A DNA stretch of 64,000 nt from Brienomyrus brachyistius (taxonomy: Eukaryota; Chordata; Actinopteri; Osteoglossiformes; Mormyridae). The notes below the pieces were generated by a model. That model was not told the DNA's origin and made no database searches. It saw only the letters and a program-made list of their open reading frames with translations. The position numbers were made by a program, and so were the translations under genes. Of this stretch, positions 35,333 to 48,302 are shown piece after piece (position 1 is the first letter of the stretch; each line of letters begins with the position of its first letter). Location: contig NC_064555.1 in the NCBI RefSeq assembly GCF_023856365.1, positions 21,577,254 to 21,641,253 of the forward strand, given 5' to 3'.

Positions 35333-38300
35333 CCTGTAAGCAGCGCAGAACAGAAGCCTTGTGATGCAAACCAGCACATTTTTGTGGCCTTTTGTTTTTT
35401 GTCTTGACTTCTGATTCCTCATGTTTCGCATCAGTAAACATCTACCTTTCCTTGTCGCGTGTTGCAGTTCTTTTTAAATGCTCAACCTCACTTCACAATG
35501 CCCTACGAGCTGTCCACTGGTCATGATAGATGGTATCAAAATGGATTGATTTCATGTTCAGCAGTTCAGCTTTCGGATCCTTTTTGAGAGTATGACGTTG
35601 TCATCGCAAACTTTTTGCAGAAGGGGGCGCCTGAGAGCCTCTTACTGGTGGTAAGACTCCTCCAGTGAAGGATCTGAAGTGGAGAGGCTCATGTCTAAGG
35701 ACCCATTCTCCAAAGCATTCCTTCGTGATAGTACACCTAGCCTATATCTCCCAATGAACGGACAGAAATGAATGATATCGCAATCCACACTTTGTACTGC
35801 AAATATTTGATTAACGTCACCATTTTCCTTTAATGAAAATAGACTAATTACTAGTGTTATTATAGTTTTAGAGTGACTAGAGTGGAATCATGTTACTCCT
35901 TTGGAAGTACAGAATATCACTATGAGTCTGGCGGTCCACAACTTATAACAAGGACAAAGAATGAAAATGAATGAAAAAGGGAAGTTGATTGTCCTCCCAC
36001 ATCCATATAAGCACTTCCCCCATTGGTGTGGAGGTCCACGTGTGGGGACAGATGGACACGCCGGTCAACGTGCCGATGTGGTGTGGGTTTCCTAAGTACC
36101 ATGCCGACTGCCTGGCTCTCCGGGCAGCACTTCTGCTCAGTGCCATAAAGACAAAAATACACAGAAAGTTAGTCTATAATTGGACCGAGCCACCATCTTT
36201 TTTTATGCCGAAGAGCCTCCCAGTGAAACCCTACACTTTGACTGTGGTCCCTCCCATCTGAACCGGCCGTCCAGAGGATGGCGCAGAACCTCACCTCACT
36301 TTTACCAAGGCTGTACACTGGATCCTGGCCCTGGATTAACCACCTGTAGGTCTTTCCGTCTGATAGAAGTGATCAGCAATTTGGGCACCCTGGCTGTGTA
36401 TCTACTGAAGATGCTGTGATCCCACTTTTCTGGAAGCGAGTGTTCATGTAGGAGAGGAGGAGATTCGCGAAACCCTCCAGTGAAAGAGGAGGGTGGTTTA
36501 CAATCCAGGTAAGAAGCATCGCTCAGGTTTTTTCTATTATCGCTCTACTTAGAAGCATTTTCTCGAATCGCTGTGATCGATTGTCAATAATGTATGCGGC
36601 TACACTTAATTAAAGGGGGTCACTCTGACACATGTGGAGAAATCTACGCATTGGTCAGGTGCACTGGGGATTGGGGGCAGGTCTGGCTGCAGTGGGGAAG
36701 AGGGATGTTATTTGCATTTTCATCTGATCCTTGATGGAGAGGCGTGATCTGGAATAAGCATTCGCAGGCCAGTCCCAGGTGTGTCATTGCATGTAGGAAT
36801 GTCCATCTTGCCAAATGATCAGGGAGGAAGGCTCAGCGGTGGGAGTCAAACATGCACTGTGAAAGTTTGATTCAACTCTAAGTCGGTTTTTAAAACCGTC
36901 CAAAACGCAGCATAAAATTAGCCGCGCGTTTGCCTCCAACACACTGTATCCTAATGTCAATCAAAGATTGCGTGTCTGTGGTTTATAGGGACAGTGATGG
37001 AATGGGGTCATGTGATATCTCAGCTTTATAATCTCCCAGCAAAGATAACATCTCTCATTATTTTTTAATGTTTGAAAATGTGTGTGTAGTTACTACATTT
37101 TCGCAATCTTCACATCTCCTGAGAAAGAAGAGTGTAATAGTGTTTTTTCCAAAGAGAGCTGTGGAGGGTGGGTGTTTCTGGAAAGTGGGCCTTTACTGTT
37201 AAACACATTTATGTTTTTCGTTGTTGTTGTTGATGCCTTTTTAAGAGTTTAAACTTTTTCTTTGTATATACATATATACATTCTCAATTTAGTATTCAAG
37301 GACACAGTACTATCAATAAATCACCTAGACAGTTACCACTGAGAAAATTGCAGCCTAGTTTGAAACACTGATGAAAAACTGAAAACCACATTTGCGTATC
37401 GGTCTGTGAAATATGTTATTACTTCTCCTTCTTACATATTTACAGGGCAGGCACACGCAGCACAGCCTGCATGCCGAACCTGCGATCCGGCGTCACCCAG
37501 CTACTGTCGGCATGCATGTTAAGCTCATTAAGCTTGGCAAGCGCATGTTTTAAAGAAGCTGCTATATTTCTTGCAGAATATTCTGTCGACATACATTTTC
37601 CAAAGGCTCAAAGCTTCCTTGAGTGAAAAAATGTGTTGGGGTCATTAAAACTCTGAGCTTAGATATTCAGAAAGGTTTTGCTGAGTTTGTGTTATAAACA
37701 AAACCTTAACTTCAGAAGCAAAGGGAATCAATGTCAATACATGTCAATTAAATTGCATTGTTCTACAAACTCAATTCACATTCCTGATTAAAATTTTGCT
37801 GTTCTGTTCATTTTCTTTCAATGCTTTATTCAGAATGCATACATGTTATACATGTTCTACAGTTATACAAGTCACAAATCGTGATTGCCCTCTAAATAAT
37901 CTTGACCTTTTACGGCATAGTGAGCTAGTTAAAGCTAAGGGCTCTTAGCCTAGTCTTAAGTATCACTTTCATAATATTGGCTTTACATTCTATATCGACG
38001 GATTTGCCTGCCTGCTAATCCTAGTTAATCCTAGCTTTATTGCTGATCTATATAGTAAATACAGTATTAAACACTGTCGTCAATGTTCGATACAGATATT
38101 TCATGAAAAAGGAAACGCGTATTATGTCGGCTATCTGGAAAAGATGGCTGTTTGGTAGCTGTTCAGCCCTTGCACGGTAATACATTGCTGCTCTGGCAGA
38201 CACACTCTCTGCAGTTCTGCAGCGTGATTTTGGGGGGTGTCCACTCTGCCTGCTTCCTAGTACGCATGAAGGGTCATTATTAGTAGCTCAGCTTAACAGA

Positions 38301-40048
38301 TAACTGCATTGTGGGAAGGCATGAATAATTATTGTGATAATGAGTGTGAATAATGATTGTGATAATGAGTGTGAATTGCTTGATGACTTCAAAATGTATA
38401 AATTGCTGTGGAAAATAGATATTTTTGCAGTTTATTTTCTGCACTTTTTCCTATATGAATGGTGCATGAATAAGAAGAGGTCTACTACGACATACGGCGC
38501 TCACAGAAAGTCTTGGGAGGCTTCCTTAATTCAGTATAAATATTGAAAATTTATTGATTTCAATAAATCAATGAAGTCCTTTGACAAGCAATGTTTAGCA
38601 TATTGGCACAGATCTTCCACACAGATGTTTTTTTATATTGTGTCATAATTTTTTGACTGACTCAGTCAGGTCTGTTCTTTTCATTTTGCTATTAATTGCA
38701 ATTGTAGTCATTGGCTCCCAAAGGGACACTAAACACAAATGTTTGGTGTTTTATGTTACAAAGGTGTTACTAATTAAATAGCACCCAGTGAGACGGCTCT
38801 TCAATGAACTTTTTAACTCAGAAGACCTCTTTTTGACCTATATTTTGGGTTTCAGTTTCTTAATATTTGAAACCTATTTTGATTGTAATCTGATATATCT
38901 TTTTTGTAAACAAAGGAACAAAGTAATGATTTTTGTCACAAATGATAAATTTACAGTGTTTTTCCTGAATTAAGCAACCGTCCCAAGACTGTCCATTTAC
39001 CAATTACAGTTTCTGGTTATTAGCCTCCAGACATGAGCCAGACCCCAAAGGCATTCAGAAAGATACTGTGACTGACTGAATGTATTTACTCTCTTTACGT
39101 AAAGCTATGCTTCATGTTTTCCTGACCTCAAAGCAAACATTGTTGCTCTTTTTATTGACACCCATCACATGTCATTAGTTTTGTTTCTCTCTTTTTTAAT
39201 CATGGTCAATGTAGGAGAGATTTGAGTGAAAATATCTGAAGCTCTTTCCAGAACATCTCCCCATCTCCTCTGCGCTCTTTTACAGTTCGAAGTCCCCCCA
39301 AAATGTGCACTTTTGACCCTCAGAGCTACTTCAAATGCATTCAGCACACATACTGTGTTGTAAATGCTTTACTCGGTGGTGGCCTGTGAGCACCATTCAG
39401 TGTTATTTTCTTAGTTTATATAGCATGGGAGTGGCCAAACCACATGATCATAGGTTATATACCCCAAAGCCACACATAAATCTCACAAACGACAGCTATC
39501 ATAACGTTCTGATGACAGATATTTCACATATTCTTCATCTGATAGCTGCACATCTCTGAAAAATTTAATTTATATACAAGATGATGTGGCAGTAGGCATA
39601 GACACAATGGTCATTATCAAATTTGCTGGCTATTTGAGAGGAGAGATTAATATAGACAGATCACTTTTTATGTTGTTTCTAAATGTGATTAAGAAACACA
39701 TCTGTCTTTGAGATCAGTTTTGGTTTATTATGTATATTTTCCTATAGTTAAGTGCTATAATGTAACTTTGATTTTTGATATAGCTCAAACACTGTGGACA
39801 CTGACAAGCTACATCTGGATTCAGTTGTCTTGATATGTGACTATTCTTATCCACCCATGAAAATGTACTCACTTGTTCTGCTAGTTTGGTACGGAATATA
39901 TGTATTTTGTTTATATTTTCCCACAGAGACAGTAGTGTTGTAGTATTTCCTGTAGCGTAGACTTCCTACAGATTATTAAAATCTGGAAATGCAAATATTG
40001 TCGGGTTAACAGCTTGATTAGATATGTATTCCATCGATGTTTCTGCAG
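35333..40048. other. Intergenic region upstream of COL22A1
   Basis: Mostly AT-rich sequence. At 38323-38375 a segment containing attgtgataatgagtgtgaat is tandemly duplicated. A short dyad ttattgatttcaataaatcaat is at about 38548-38570. Frames at 35920-36420 have no splice context or family resemblance. Upstream, non-coding exons of COL22A1 could lie here but cannot be identified. Confidence 0.45.
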
Positions 40049-40106
40049 GAGGGGCCGTCGACGGTCACCGCAGCTTCTGACAGGAAAAGCTTTGAAGAAA
40101 CCCAAG
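40049..40106 (+). other. col22a1: COL22A1 5'UTR part of signal-peptide exon
   Basis: A splice-acceptor-like gatgtttctgcag ends at 40048, just upstream of the ATG at 40107, suggesting that a non-coding exon lies further 5' as in other FACIT collagen genes. The alternative is transcription starting within this exon; no promoter motif decides it. Confidence 0.45.
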
Positions 40107-40191
40107 ATGATATTTCGCCTGGGACTTAAGGTTTCTCAGGTCCTAATCATCCTTGCACTGACAGTGTCAGCAGCAGATGCCCAGAGGGCAG
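40107..40191 (+). CDS. col22a1: COL22A1 exon: signal peptide
   Basis: First coding exon of collagen alpha-1(XXII), a secreted FACIT collagen deposited at tissue junctions such as the myotendinous junction. ATG at 40107 starts a classical signal peptide: MIFRLGLK, then the hydrophobic core VLIILALTVSA, with likely cleavage after Ala-Asp-Ala at about residue 25. It ends in phase 1 at GCAG followed by gtaaga. The frame is open further upstream, but only this Met is placed correctly for a signal sequence. The next exon's first two bases complete a Gly codon. Confidence 0.88.
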
Positions 40192-40960
40192 GTAAGACTG
40201 ATACCAACGTCTGTCACAATGAACGACTGATGACTTAATTCATGAATATTTACTCTGCCCACGCTCCTACTGGGGAGCCTCAGTCTAGGAACACCAACCC
40301 TGAATGAACCAGTTGTGGAAAAGAACACAGGCCTGTTTACTGGTCATGATTAAGGCCAGCACTTAATAGATGATTAAATTTATTAATGTGTCAACTTTTT
40401 AGTTGTTCTGATGTCATTAAATAGGGAATCCCGAGATTCTATTTGAGTAAGCAACGAAAATGAAAATCACAGATTGTTGGATTTTTGAGAATTAATTTCA
40501 AATGAATTATACCTCGTTATAATTACAATTATCATGAATTATAATTATAAAAAATCCATGTCAGGGGAGACACTACGAGCTACTTTTAAACGGAAGGGCC
40601 CCTGTGCTTGGCTAAATAGTTCAGTTCTTCTTGTGCTTTGACAGGTTTAATTGTATCGTTGATTGAGAGACTCATCCAGCTCTTTCACATTAACATTAGT
40701 GACACAGGCATGTTTACAGGAGACCGGCCAATCAGTATGAAGCAAGAGCCCTGTGCTAAAGTGAAATTCAGCACTTTTTAATTGAAGTGGTTAGTTTATA
40801 AACCCTGTCGTAACTCATAGTCCCCTCCCTTACAATGATTAGATGGTCAACTTAATTATAATCATTAATAAAGTAATGGTTTCTGCAAAACAATGTAATT
40901 CATAGTTAATAAAAGAGCCGCATATGATAACATGTGTACTGGTATTTCGTTTCACCCCAG

Positions 40961-41527
40961 GCTGTAAAAATGTCCATTATGACTTGGTGTTCATCTTGGA
41001 TACGTCATCGAGTGTTGGCAAGGAGAACTTTGAGAAAGTCAGACAGTGGGTAGCTAACCTCGCGGAATCCTTCGACATCGGGCCGGATAAAACACGGGTG
41101 GCCGTGGTCCGTTACAGCGACCGACCCACCACCGAGTTCAACCTTGGGAGGTACAAAACCCTGGAGGAGGTCAGGAGGGCCGCAAGGAGTATAAAGTATA
41201 TCGGAGGCAATACTATGACCGGAGATGCCATCAGCTACATAACCACCAACATCTTCACGGAGCGCGAGGGAGCCAGGCCTGCGGTCTTGGGCGTCCAGAG
41301 AGTAGCCATCCTCATGACGGATGGACGGAGCCAGGACTATGTGCTGGAGCCATCCAAAGCCGCCCACGAGGCAGGGGTCAGGATGTTCGCTGTGGGCGTC
41401 GGGGAGGCACTCAAGGTGGAGCTGGAGGAGATCGCCTCCGAGCCCAAGAACGCCCACGTCTTCCACGTGTCTGACTTCAACGCCATCGATAAGATACGAG
41501 GGAGGCTCAGAAGGAGGCTGTGTGAGA
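40961..41527 (+). CDS. col22a1: COL22A1 exon: von Willebrand factor A domain
   Basis: A single 567-nt exon covering residues 29-217 with nearly the whole vWA domain (about 36-213), a Rossmann-like module that binds matrix or cell-surface partners through a metal ion. MIDAS residues are all present: DTSSS at 42-46 (Asp42, Ser44, Ser46), Thr115 in NTMTGDAI, and Asp149 in ILMTDGRS. Flanking Cys30 and the Cys near the end (RRRLCE) are the expected disulphide pair. Acceptor ttcaccccag; donor gtaagt; both ends in phase 1. Confidence 0.97.
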
Positions 41528-41700
41528 GTAAGTACCGTACACCAGCCCTGCATGAAACTACGATGGGTTTCTCCACAAACAATGTGTGCTGTGGCAACAG
41601 AGAACAAGACAGGCAGATGTACCGTTCCCTTTAAACAATCACGTTACTGAGCCACATTACAAAGATGTACATAAGAATCTGTAATCAAGACAAAGTAGAT

Positions 41701-41808
41701 CAGTGTTTCCCAACCCAGTGCATGTTTTTGCTCCCTCCCAGCTCCCTGCATGATGGTCTATAACATACAGACATGAATATAGGTGGGAGCAAGTTTGGGG
41801 ATCACTGC
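41701..41808. mobile_element. Palindromic MITE, family C, copy 1
   Basis: cagtgtttcccaac...ttgctccctcccagctccctgc at the left is answered at the right by ggtgggagcaagtttggggatcactg, its diverged inverted copy. Blocks cagctccctgca and the cagtgttt end are shared with the element at 57159-57282. It lies in a COL22A1 intron; the hAT type is inference. Confidence 0.7.
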
Positions 41809-44800
41809 ATAGGGTCGGTCAGCACCCCTGGAGGGACTGGCTTTACGGGCCCTTGCTCAAGGGCCCAATGGAGGCATGGAAATCATGGGCACTGTGTCCT
41901 AAACCAATGTGCTGCGCACCAATGCCCCACGTAAACCTATCAGGTGCTGTGATTACATTTTTAGCTGTGATGTCATTTTGTAGGTGATTTAGATATAATG
42001 TGATGTGAGTATTATCTCCAGACAGGAGTTAAACATGAGTTTTTCCTATAGATTTGCCCATCAGTGTCACCCAAAGGGCAGATCCTGCCTAAATTCTAAT
42101 AAACAGCATTTCACTTCAGATACGTACTATTTCAAATTAGTTTTTAGTTTGTAAGTACTGCCTCCGGCGTGCAGTGTGTGTGGTCAGAACGCTGTCCCTG
42201 TTGTGTCTTAGTGTCTCTGAGTTTTTGCTGTTCCTCTGTACTTATTATGAGCTGGATTATACAGCAAGTGTCTGGCTCTTCAGTAGGTACAGGTTGCCTT
42301 TTCCAGGGACTGTGGCATCGTGTTTTTTTTTTTTTTAAACAGTTTGCATTGAACACTGAGCACTTACGCCTAATGTTTTAACAAGAGCGCCCGCTGGTAA
42401 CTGAATAAACCATCCACCAATAGAGATTTAAATGGAAAGAAAAACATCCTTTCCACTTTGCCTTCTATTCCTGATCTGACACGTCAAACATGCAACTTCA
42501 GTCCGGAGCACATGTGTCCGTGGGCAGAGTAAGATGGTAAAAGCTCCGCCCTGCATCTGATCACCTCTGACCACGATATTTTTGTGTAGTGGCGTGAGGG
42601 GCCAACTTATTTCTGTCCCAAAAACATTCCATGTCAGCGCCTGTACTTTTGCAGAAATAATGAGGGCTTGTTGACTGAAATTAGTCACTGCACTAATGAA
42701 CCATAAACGAACAGCAAATGCCTGTAACCAAAATCCAAGAAAAAATAACTTGCACATTGAGAACGATGCAGCTGGGGCCAAGCTTAGGTGACGCAGATAG
42801 TTTAGGGTTAAACCGTGTCAGTGGTCTGACGTGGGTTACGCATTCCTGGCTAAAGTTAGCTAGCTTGGAAAGGAAATATCCTTGAGGTCTTATTCAAAAC
42901 AATACAGTAACCCTAAAAACCGCATAGCTGTTGCGCACCGGATTTTACAGTAAATTATAATCAATGCAAGAAACAGTCCATCGTCCCCCTAGTAATGAAC
43001 GTTTGAACTGTAGAGACGAACTCAGACTGTATTATGGAGATTCCTTATTGCAGGTAGATCCTTCGTACTTTATTTAAATTACGAGTTGATAAGGATTAAT
43101 AGGGAAAGGTCTGAGCTTGGCAGAGCTGCTAGGTTTGAGCCTCCCCACCCTTGTGGGACTGTGCTTTGAAGAGGCAGACACCCTCCTCAAATCTTTGCCT
43201 CCTTGGAAAAAATCTAACTCATCAAGATTATGAAAAATCCACTGTAAATGTTTACATTCAGCTAGTGTGGTTAGCTGCTGCGATTCAGCTTATGGTCAAA
43301 GGGTACAATCGAATCTAGGCCATCTCCCCTTTCCAGTCTGTAATCTCTTGGACACTCTACACTTAAAGATGCACATCTAAGAATATCGGTGGCACAGAGA
43401 GGAACTTGAATGACAAAGTTATTTCTGCTTGGAAAATTACAGTTCTAATGTTTCCAGTACGTCTTGTTTCGTTTACATTTGCGTGTATGAGTTTTCTGCC
43501 TTGTAAAACCACGGCCACCCCACAGCACGAGCATCACGGACAATCTCTGGACTGCTGACATTGCTGAGTTTGCTTCTCGTCAGTTTACCTCGTCACTTTC
43601 TCGAAAAGCGGATTTGTGTTACACCTGCTTGCAATTAAAGAATGATCGGGATAATGCAAATATATCAAACTGATTTTTTGGCTGTTTTAATTAAGTCATT
43701 GTAATTTTAATTCTGTGAGATCCATACTTCAGTGTGCCTTTGTTATTAACTTATTCTTTTGGATTGTTAGATAAATAAATGTAATATTTTCAGATCTGTA
43801 TTGATTTCATATAAAAATATATTTCTGTTAATGGTGATTAGTAACATTAATATTAAATATATATTAATTTAAGCAGTTTGGGTGTCTTGACCCCTGTAAA
43901 TTAGCTCTAGGCTGATAAATCTTGCTATGTTTTTTCATTACTCTGCAGGAGTTGCTTGTTATAACTGTATTTTAACATAAGGAGAAAATAACTTGTAAAT
44001 AACTTTTCTCAAAGTGTAGTATTTTGGCAAAGTAAAATGAACCGGATTGGGATGCAAACTGAATTCCTTCCAGAATGTAGGAAAGAGAGTTTGACTTGGA
44101 TTTAAAGAGGACAGAAAATGGGAAAATCTACCGAACATTGTACCAGTTAAAGCTTCAACATAGCAAATCAGTAGTGGGGTTGTGGCCAAGCGTTTGCTTT
44201 TGCTTTGATTGGCTGGTTCTGCATCAGAGTCTCAGCGTCTTTAGCACGAGCAGATCTATCCCAGAGGGACACCTGAGAGACAGAAGCACACGAGTGGAGG
44301 CGATGTGACCGTCCTCCAGGCTTCCCTTGTTTTCAATGAAGGCATGGCTGGTTTACACTGAATATGCGAAATGCAAAAGCAAGCTAAGAAGTGGAATAAT
44401 TACCAAACACGCATAGCAGAGAACTGAATGGAAAGTACCCTGATATTTATGAGCTCTTACTCTTTAAATACATTGTATGTCATTTGCCATTATTAGGAGG
44501 TGATTTATTTTTCCACAGTAAACATTTTCAGGGACGCGAGAATTTAAGAGAAACAAAAAAAATCCTTATAAAAACAAAATCACAGTGAAGTCTCTTGAAC
44601 CCAACAAAGCCCTTTTTATAGCTGTGATTAAAGAAAATTACAGACTCTGATTGTATATGATTGTCAGATAGAGGCAGCCAGTGTGGTTTGAGAGTCTGCC
44701 TGGTTATTTTCTCCACTGCACACGTTGAGGAATGAGGAACAGGGACTTAAGTGAAGTGCACTTGTGCAAGTGAGTGGAAGCAGAGGCTCTGTCAGATAGC

Positions 44801-46135
44801 TGAGAGCCCCGTATTTGGCAGGACGGGGAGGGGGAGTAACAGAGACACTCTTGTCCAATAAGGTCACTTCCTTTCAGACAGTTGTTCATTACCGGCCAAA
44901 AAGACCTCATTGCCGGCAGACAGCATCAGCTGTAAGTCATTGAGCTAGTTCCTATTAAGAAAAACAAATATATTAATGAACCGTATTTAAGGTCAAAGTG
45001 AACCTGGTCCACAGAGAATCGCAGTTTAAAAGGGTGGGGAGACTGTGGTGAAAGACGGGTATTTATAGAAAGTACAGTTTAAGACGTTCATTTAGCCAAA
45101 GTGCTGCATTTCACCGGCGGAGTTTCACATTTATTCTGCCACCGAAAGCACTTCTGTCCCTGGTTAAGGTGACACCAGATCCTCCCACTGCGACCGTAAT
45201 TGGCGTCACTCTCGGGAAAACGAAAGGCTTGTGGCATCGGAGTTATCACTGTCCACCGCATAGACACTTCCTACATACGTATTGGGGGTACCAGTAACCA
45301 GCCCGGTGGGATGTTGGCGCTCCAGCTGGCATGGACTGTCCCGCCCGACACCGTGAGGCTCCCAGTGAGAAGGAGAAAGCCAGCTGGCAAAGGTCCGACA
45401 GGCGCCTCTCCGCTTGGAGTCAGCCTCACTGAGTAGCGGGTGACAGCTAAGTGTGGGGCAGAAGATCAAATGACATTTGTCATAGAATTCGTGAACAATA
45501 CAGCATCGTCATTATTATTGTTGTTGTAAAATAATGCGCAAACTAGAATTAAACAAGTCCAGTGAAGAGGTCATTGCGTGCGGAGATTGGATGTGTTGGG
45601 AATACCTGTCCTCGTTTGCCCTGGTCCTCATGTCATTACGATTCACCTGCAAGGCGATAAAAATCTGTGCTAATAAAACATTACAGGCATATTAATTTTT
45701 TAAAAATAGAAATTGAGGTCACCAACCTTGGGGAGCATTGGTCCTATTAATGTTCGAGGTGGGTGTGATTGCTATATTTAGATCTTTAGACCTTCCCCCG
45801 CGCCCCCACTCCCCGGCCCCCGCCGGCTGGAGGTATGGTTATGGATAATTGCAAGGGACAGACGTGTCTGTTAAGCAGGTAATGAGTTTAGCTGGGATAA
45901 AAAGTTCCAGCAGATCTGTCTAATGATTTTGGTTGACAGCAATAAATATAAATGCCTGTGATGGACTCGGGCTGTCGTGACCATCGTCACCATCGCAGTA
46001 AGGACCCCAGAATTAGAAAGCGCTCACTCATCTGCCAAACATACTGTCTCCCTGGCTACCACAGTCAGGCATGTTTTCAAAACAGCACATCGTCAGACCT
46101 GTGAACTGGATCTGACTCTCTTTCTTGGGCAGCTG

Positions 46136-46166
<31 letters not shown>

Positions 46167-46971
46167 CCCTCACTGGCCTGGGGCCATCGATGTTGGTTCT
46201 TGCATCTGGAAGTGACACCTCAAGGTTGACATTGAAGCCATCTGACCCATCCTTAGACGGCAATCTCTAGTCATATATGTAAACATTCTTTGCAGTTACT
46301 TGAGTCACTGGCTTTTTTGCTCCCCTGTCCTTCTTTTTCTTTCTTTTACACGCAAACATATACACACGTACAAAGATGAGCAGGCTACTGTACAATAAAC
46401 TCAGGGAAAGTGCTTCATTGGACTAAACCCGGGGAAAGTGCTTGATTGAACCAAGTGTGCAGGGACATCCCAAACGATGCTGCCTGGGGCTGCATTCATA
46501 ACAACCATGTCAGTATCAGCCTTACTTTCAATGTGATTAACATTTCTCATTGAGATTTTGAGGCCTTCATTATCATTACAAAAAAAGGCAGCGTGTGTGA
46601 GGGGTACAGTCCAATTTCCATCCAAGGATGGAACGTCAGGCGACCACATGGGTTTCTCCCCTTTGGTTCTCGGATTTCTGTGAGCGTTTCCTTTTCCCTC
46701 AGACTTAGCCCAGCTCAGATGAAGGATTCTTTACATTTGTTTTTCTAATTGTGTTCATTGCTTCCCTAATTATGTCCATATTCATATTCGCGAATCCCCC
46801 ACATTCTATTCTCGTCTCCTCCGGCTGAGATGTCTTCCCTAGAATATAAACAAGCGCCTAATGTACCTGTAAGTCCTTCATTATGTAATTGCACTCACCC
46901 ATGGTTGTGTAACACCGTCTGAAATGTCAACCACACTGACTTTACAGCCAGTGTCCTTCTGTTGTCCTCAG
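41809..46971 (+). other. col22a1: COL22A1 intron between vWA exon and next exon
   Basis: The 5.4-kb intron starts at 41528. Apart from the MITE at its 5' end, a (TA)n run at 46137-46160 and a poly-T near 42322, nothing was recognised. Open frames near 42428-42781 and 45200-45470 have no supporting context. Confidence 0.6.
46137..46160. repeat. (TA)n microsatellite
   Basis: Twelve or so TA dinucleotides inside a COL22A1 intron. Confidence 0.9.
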
Positions 46972-47052
46972 ATGTACTGTGTCCAAACATGAAGGTGCGG
47001 GAAGACCGTTTCAAGCCCAACAGCACCAGCGCTGGCCTCACCGAAGTTCCAG
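46972..47052 (+). CDS. col22a1: COL22A1 exon: vWA-TSPN linker
   Basis: An 81-nt exon, phase 1 at both ends, after gttgtcctcag and before gtaagg. It completes an Asn codon with the previous exon's last base and reads VLCPNMKVREDRFKPN and onward to EVP. Corresponds to the short segment between the vWA domain and the thrombospondin N-terminal-like domain, residues 218-244. Asn-Ser-Thr offers a possible N-glycosylation site. Confidence 0.9.
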
Positions 47053-47125
47053 GTAAGGGATCTAGACTGTTATTTATTGCCATCCCTTTGTTTTGTTATT
47101 TAACCTGTTATCATAACAATACACA

Positions 47126-47765
47126 AGGGGCTGACAAAGTAATGGAAACAACTAAGGAAACTATCTGTGGCCTGCAGAACAGCTTCAGTCGTTTTATGAA
47201 CAGAGGCAGACATTTCAGGTCCAGAAAGTAAAAATTCAGCCCAAGATTTTGTTTCAACCAACCAGTTGAGTTCTCTGTAAATGTGACTCCTTATACTCAA
47301 TTGGTTGGTTGAAACAGAATCCTGGTTTGGATTTTTTACTTTATAGACTTGATATGTCTACCTCTGTATATGAATGCTGCCTGGCACTGTGTGTACTGGG
47401 ATGCTGGACCATTTTTCAAGACAAAAAGCCTCTACATCTTAGAGGGATAATGGACATGGAAATATACATTACACTGTCCTTAGGAACTACCTCAGGTTCA
47501 ATGATGTTTAGATCTGGTCGCTGGGGACCAGGAAGCATGTGACTTGAATTTGTCTAGCAGTTTCTATGGTGGCAGTATCATCTTGGAATATGGAAATGTC
47601 TTGAGAGACCACTGGCAGCACCATAGCGTGCACCTGGTTCAGCAAAACGGCCTCATATTCTCTCACCACTATAAGCCCATGCGAAGCAATAACCAGTCGG
47701 AGACCAACAGACACTGATGAAGGAATCTCTGGGCTTTCCGCTAAAGTAAACCTGTCAGGATGTAG
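47126..47765 (-). mobile_element. Tc1-like transposon relic (second family)
   Basis: The left end reads ggggctgacaaagtaatggaaacaac, a typical Tc1-family terminal sequence. The minus strand at 47508-47714 has transposase-like text (LLNQVHAMVLPVV, then SIFQDDTATIETAR, resembling the FQDDNAxxHxA block around the second catalytic Asp). The rest is rearranged, the other terminal repeat was not found and a MITE is nested inside. Inactive. Confidence 0.65.
47192..47375. mobile_element. Palindromic MITE nested in the Tc1 relic
   Basis: Long imperfect inverted arms, 47192-47270 and 47296-47375, around a 25-bp loop. Inner arm motif tgtttcaaccaacca-ttgag pairs with ctcaa-tggttggttgaaaca, continuing through aaagtaaaaa and acagagg-agaca. 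This is a common fish palindromic repeat; superfamily not determined. Confidence 0.82.
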
Positions 47766-48189
47766 GGAAAAGGGTGAAAAATGACTGATTAGACTCTGTT
47801 ACTTTTTCCCCTTCTCAGGGGTCCTGGATTTGCCGCTCCCTGTACCATGCTATATGTCTCTGTGCACTAGTGGTTTCCAAACAGCAGCCCTGCTGTAAAT
47901 CCCAGCTCGTAATGTATGGGTTCTGTTGAGACTGGGTCACGGAGGTGCAGACGCAATTTGTAGTACGTGTGGAGCCATACTTTGTTGTGTTTAACAGCTA
48001 TTTTGATAAGTCTCTGTCTAACTCTGTCAGTGAGCTTCTACTTGAGGTCACTGATCCTCTTTGTTCACCTAGCGTGTCCCTTGACAAATACAATATTTAA
48101 CGACCTAATATAGCTTGTCTTTGTAGCTGTGTTTATAATTGTGATTCGGTTACTTTAAAGTTAAAAAAGGTAATAAGGTTTATTTCTAT

Positions 48190-48302
48190 ACCATGTGATC
48201 ATTTTAAACTGCACAATCATACTGGAGCAGTGTGCTGATGAACCGATCGGTTTCATATTCACATTTTCATGCATGTTTAAAGCATACATATACTCATAAT
48301 TG
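48190..48302. repeat. Dispersed repeat, left part, split by the CR1 insertion
   Basis: ccatgtgatcattttaaactgcacaatcatactggagcag and gctgatgaaccgatcggtttcatattcac match 50041-50150 block for block. The right part resumes at 49393. Together they form one copy of a repeat interrupted by the LINE. Confidence 0.75.

Noticed and set aside
35619..35650. 30-nt mini-exon candidate between tttttgcag and gtaaga
   Set aside because: Too short to be informative, with no partner exons; acceptor and donor sequences occur by chance at this density.
41005..41607. 200-codon minus-strand frame opposite the vWA exon
   Set aside because: Shadow of the COL22A1 vWA coding sequence on the + strand.
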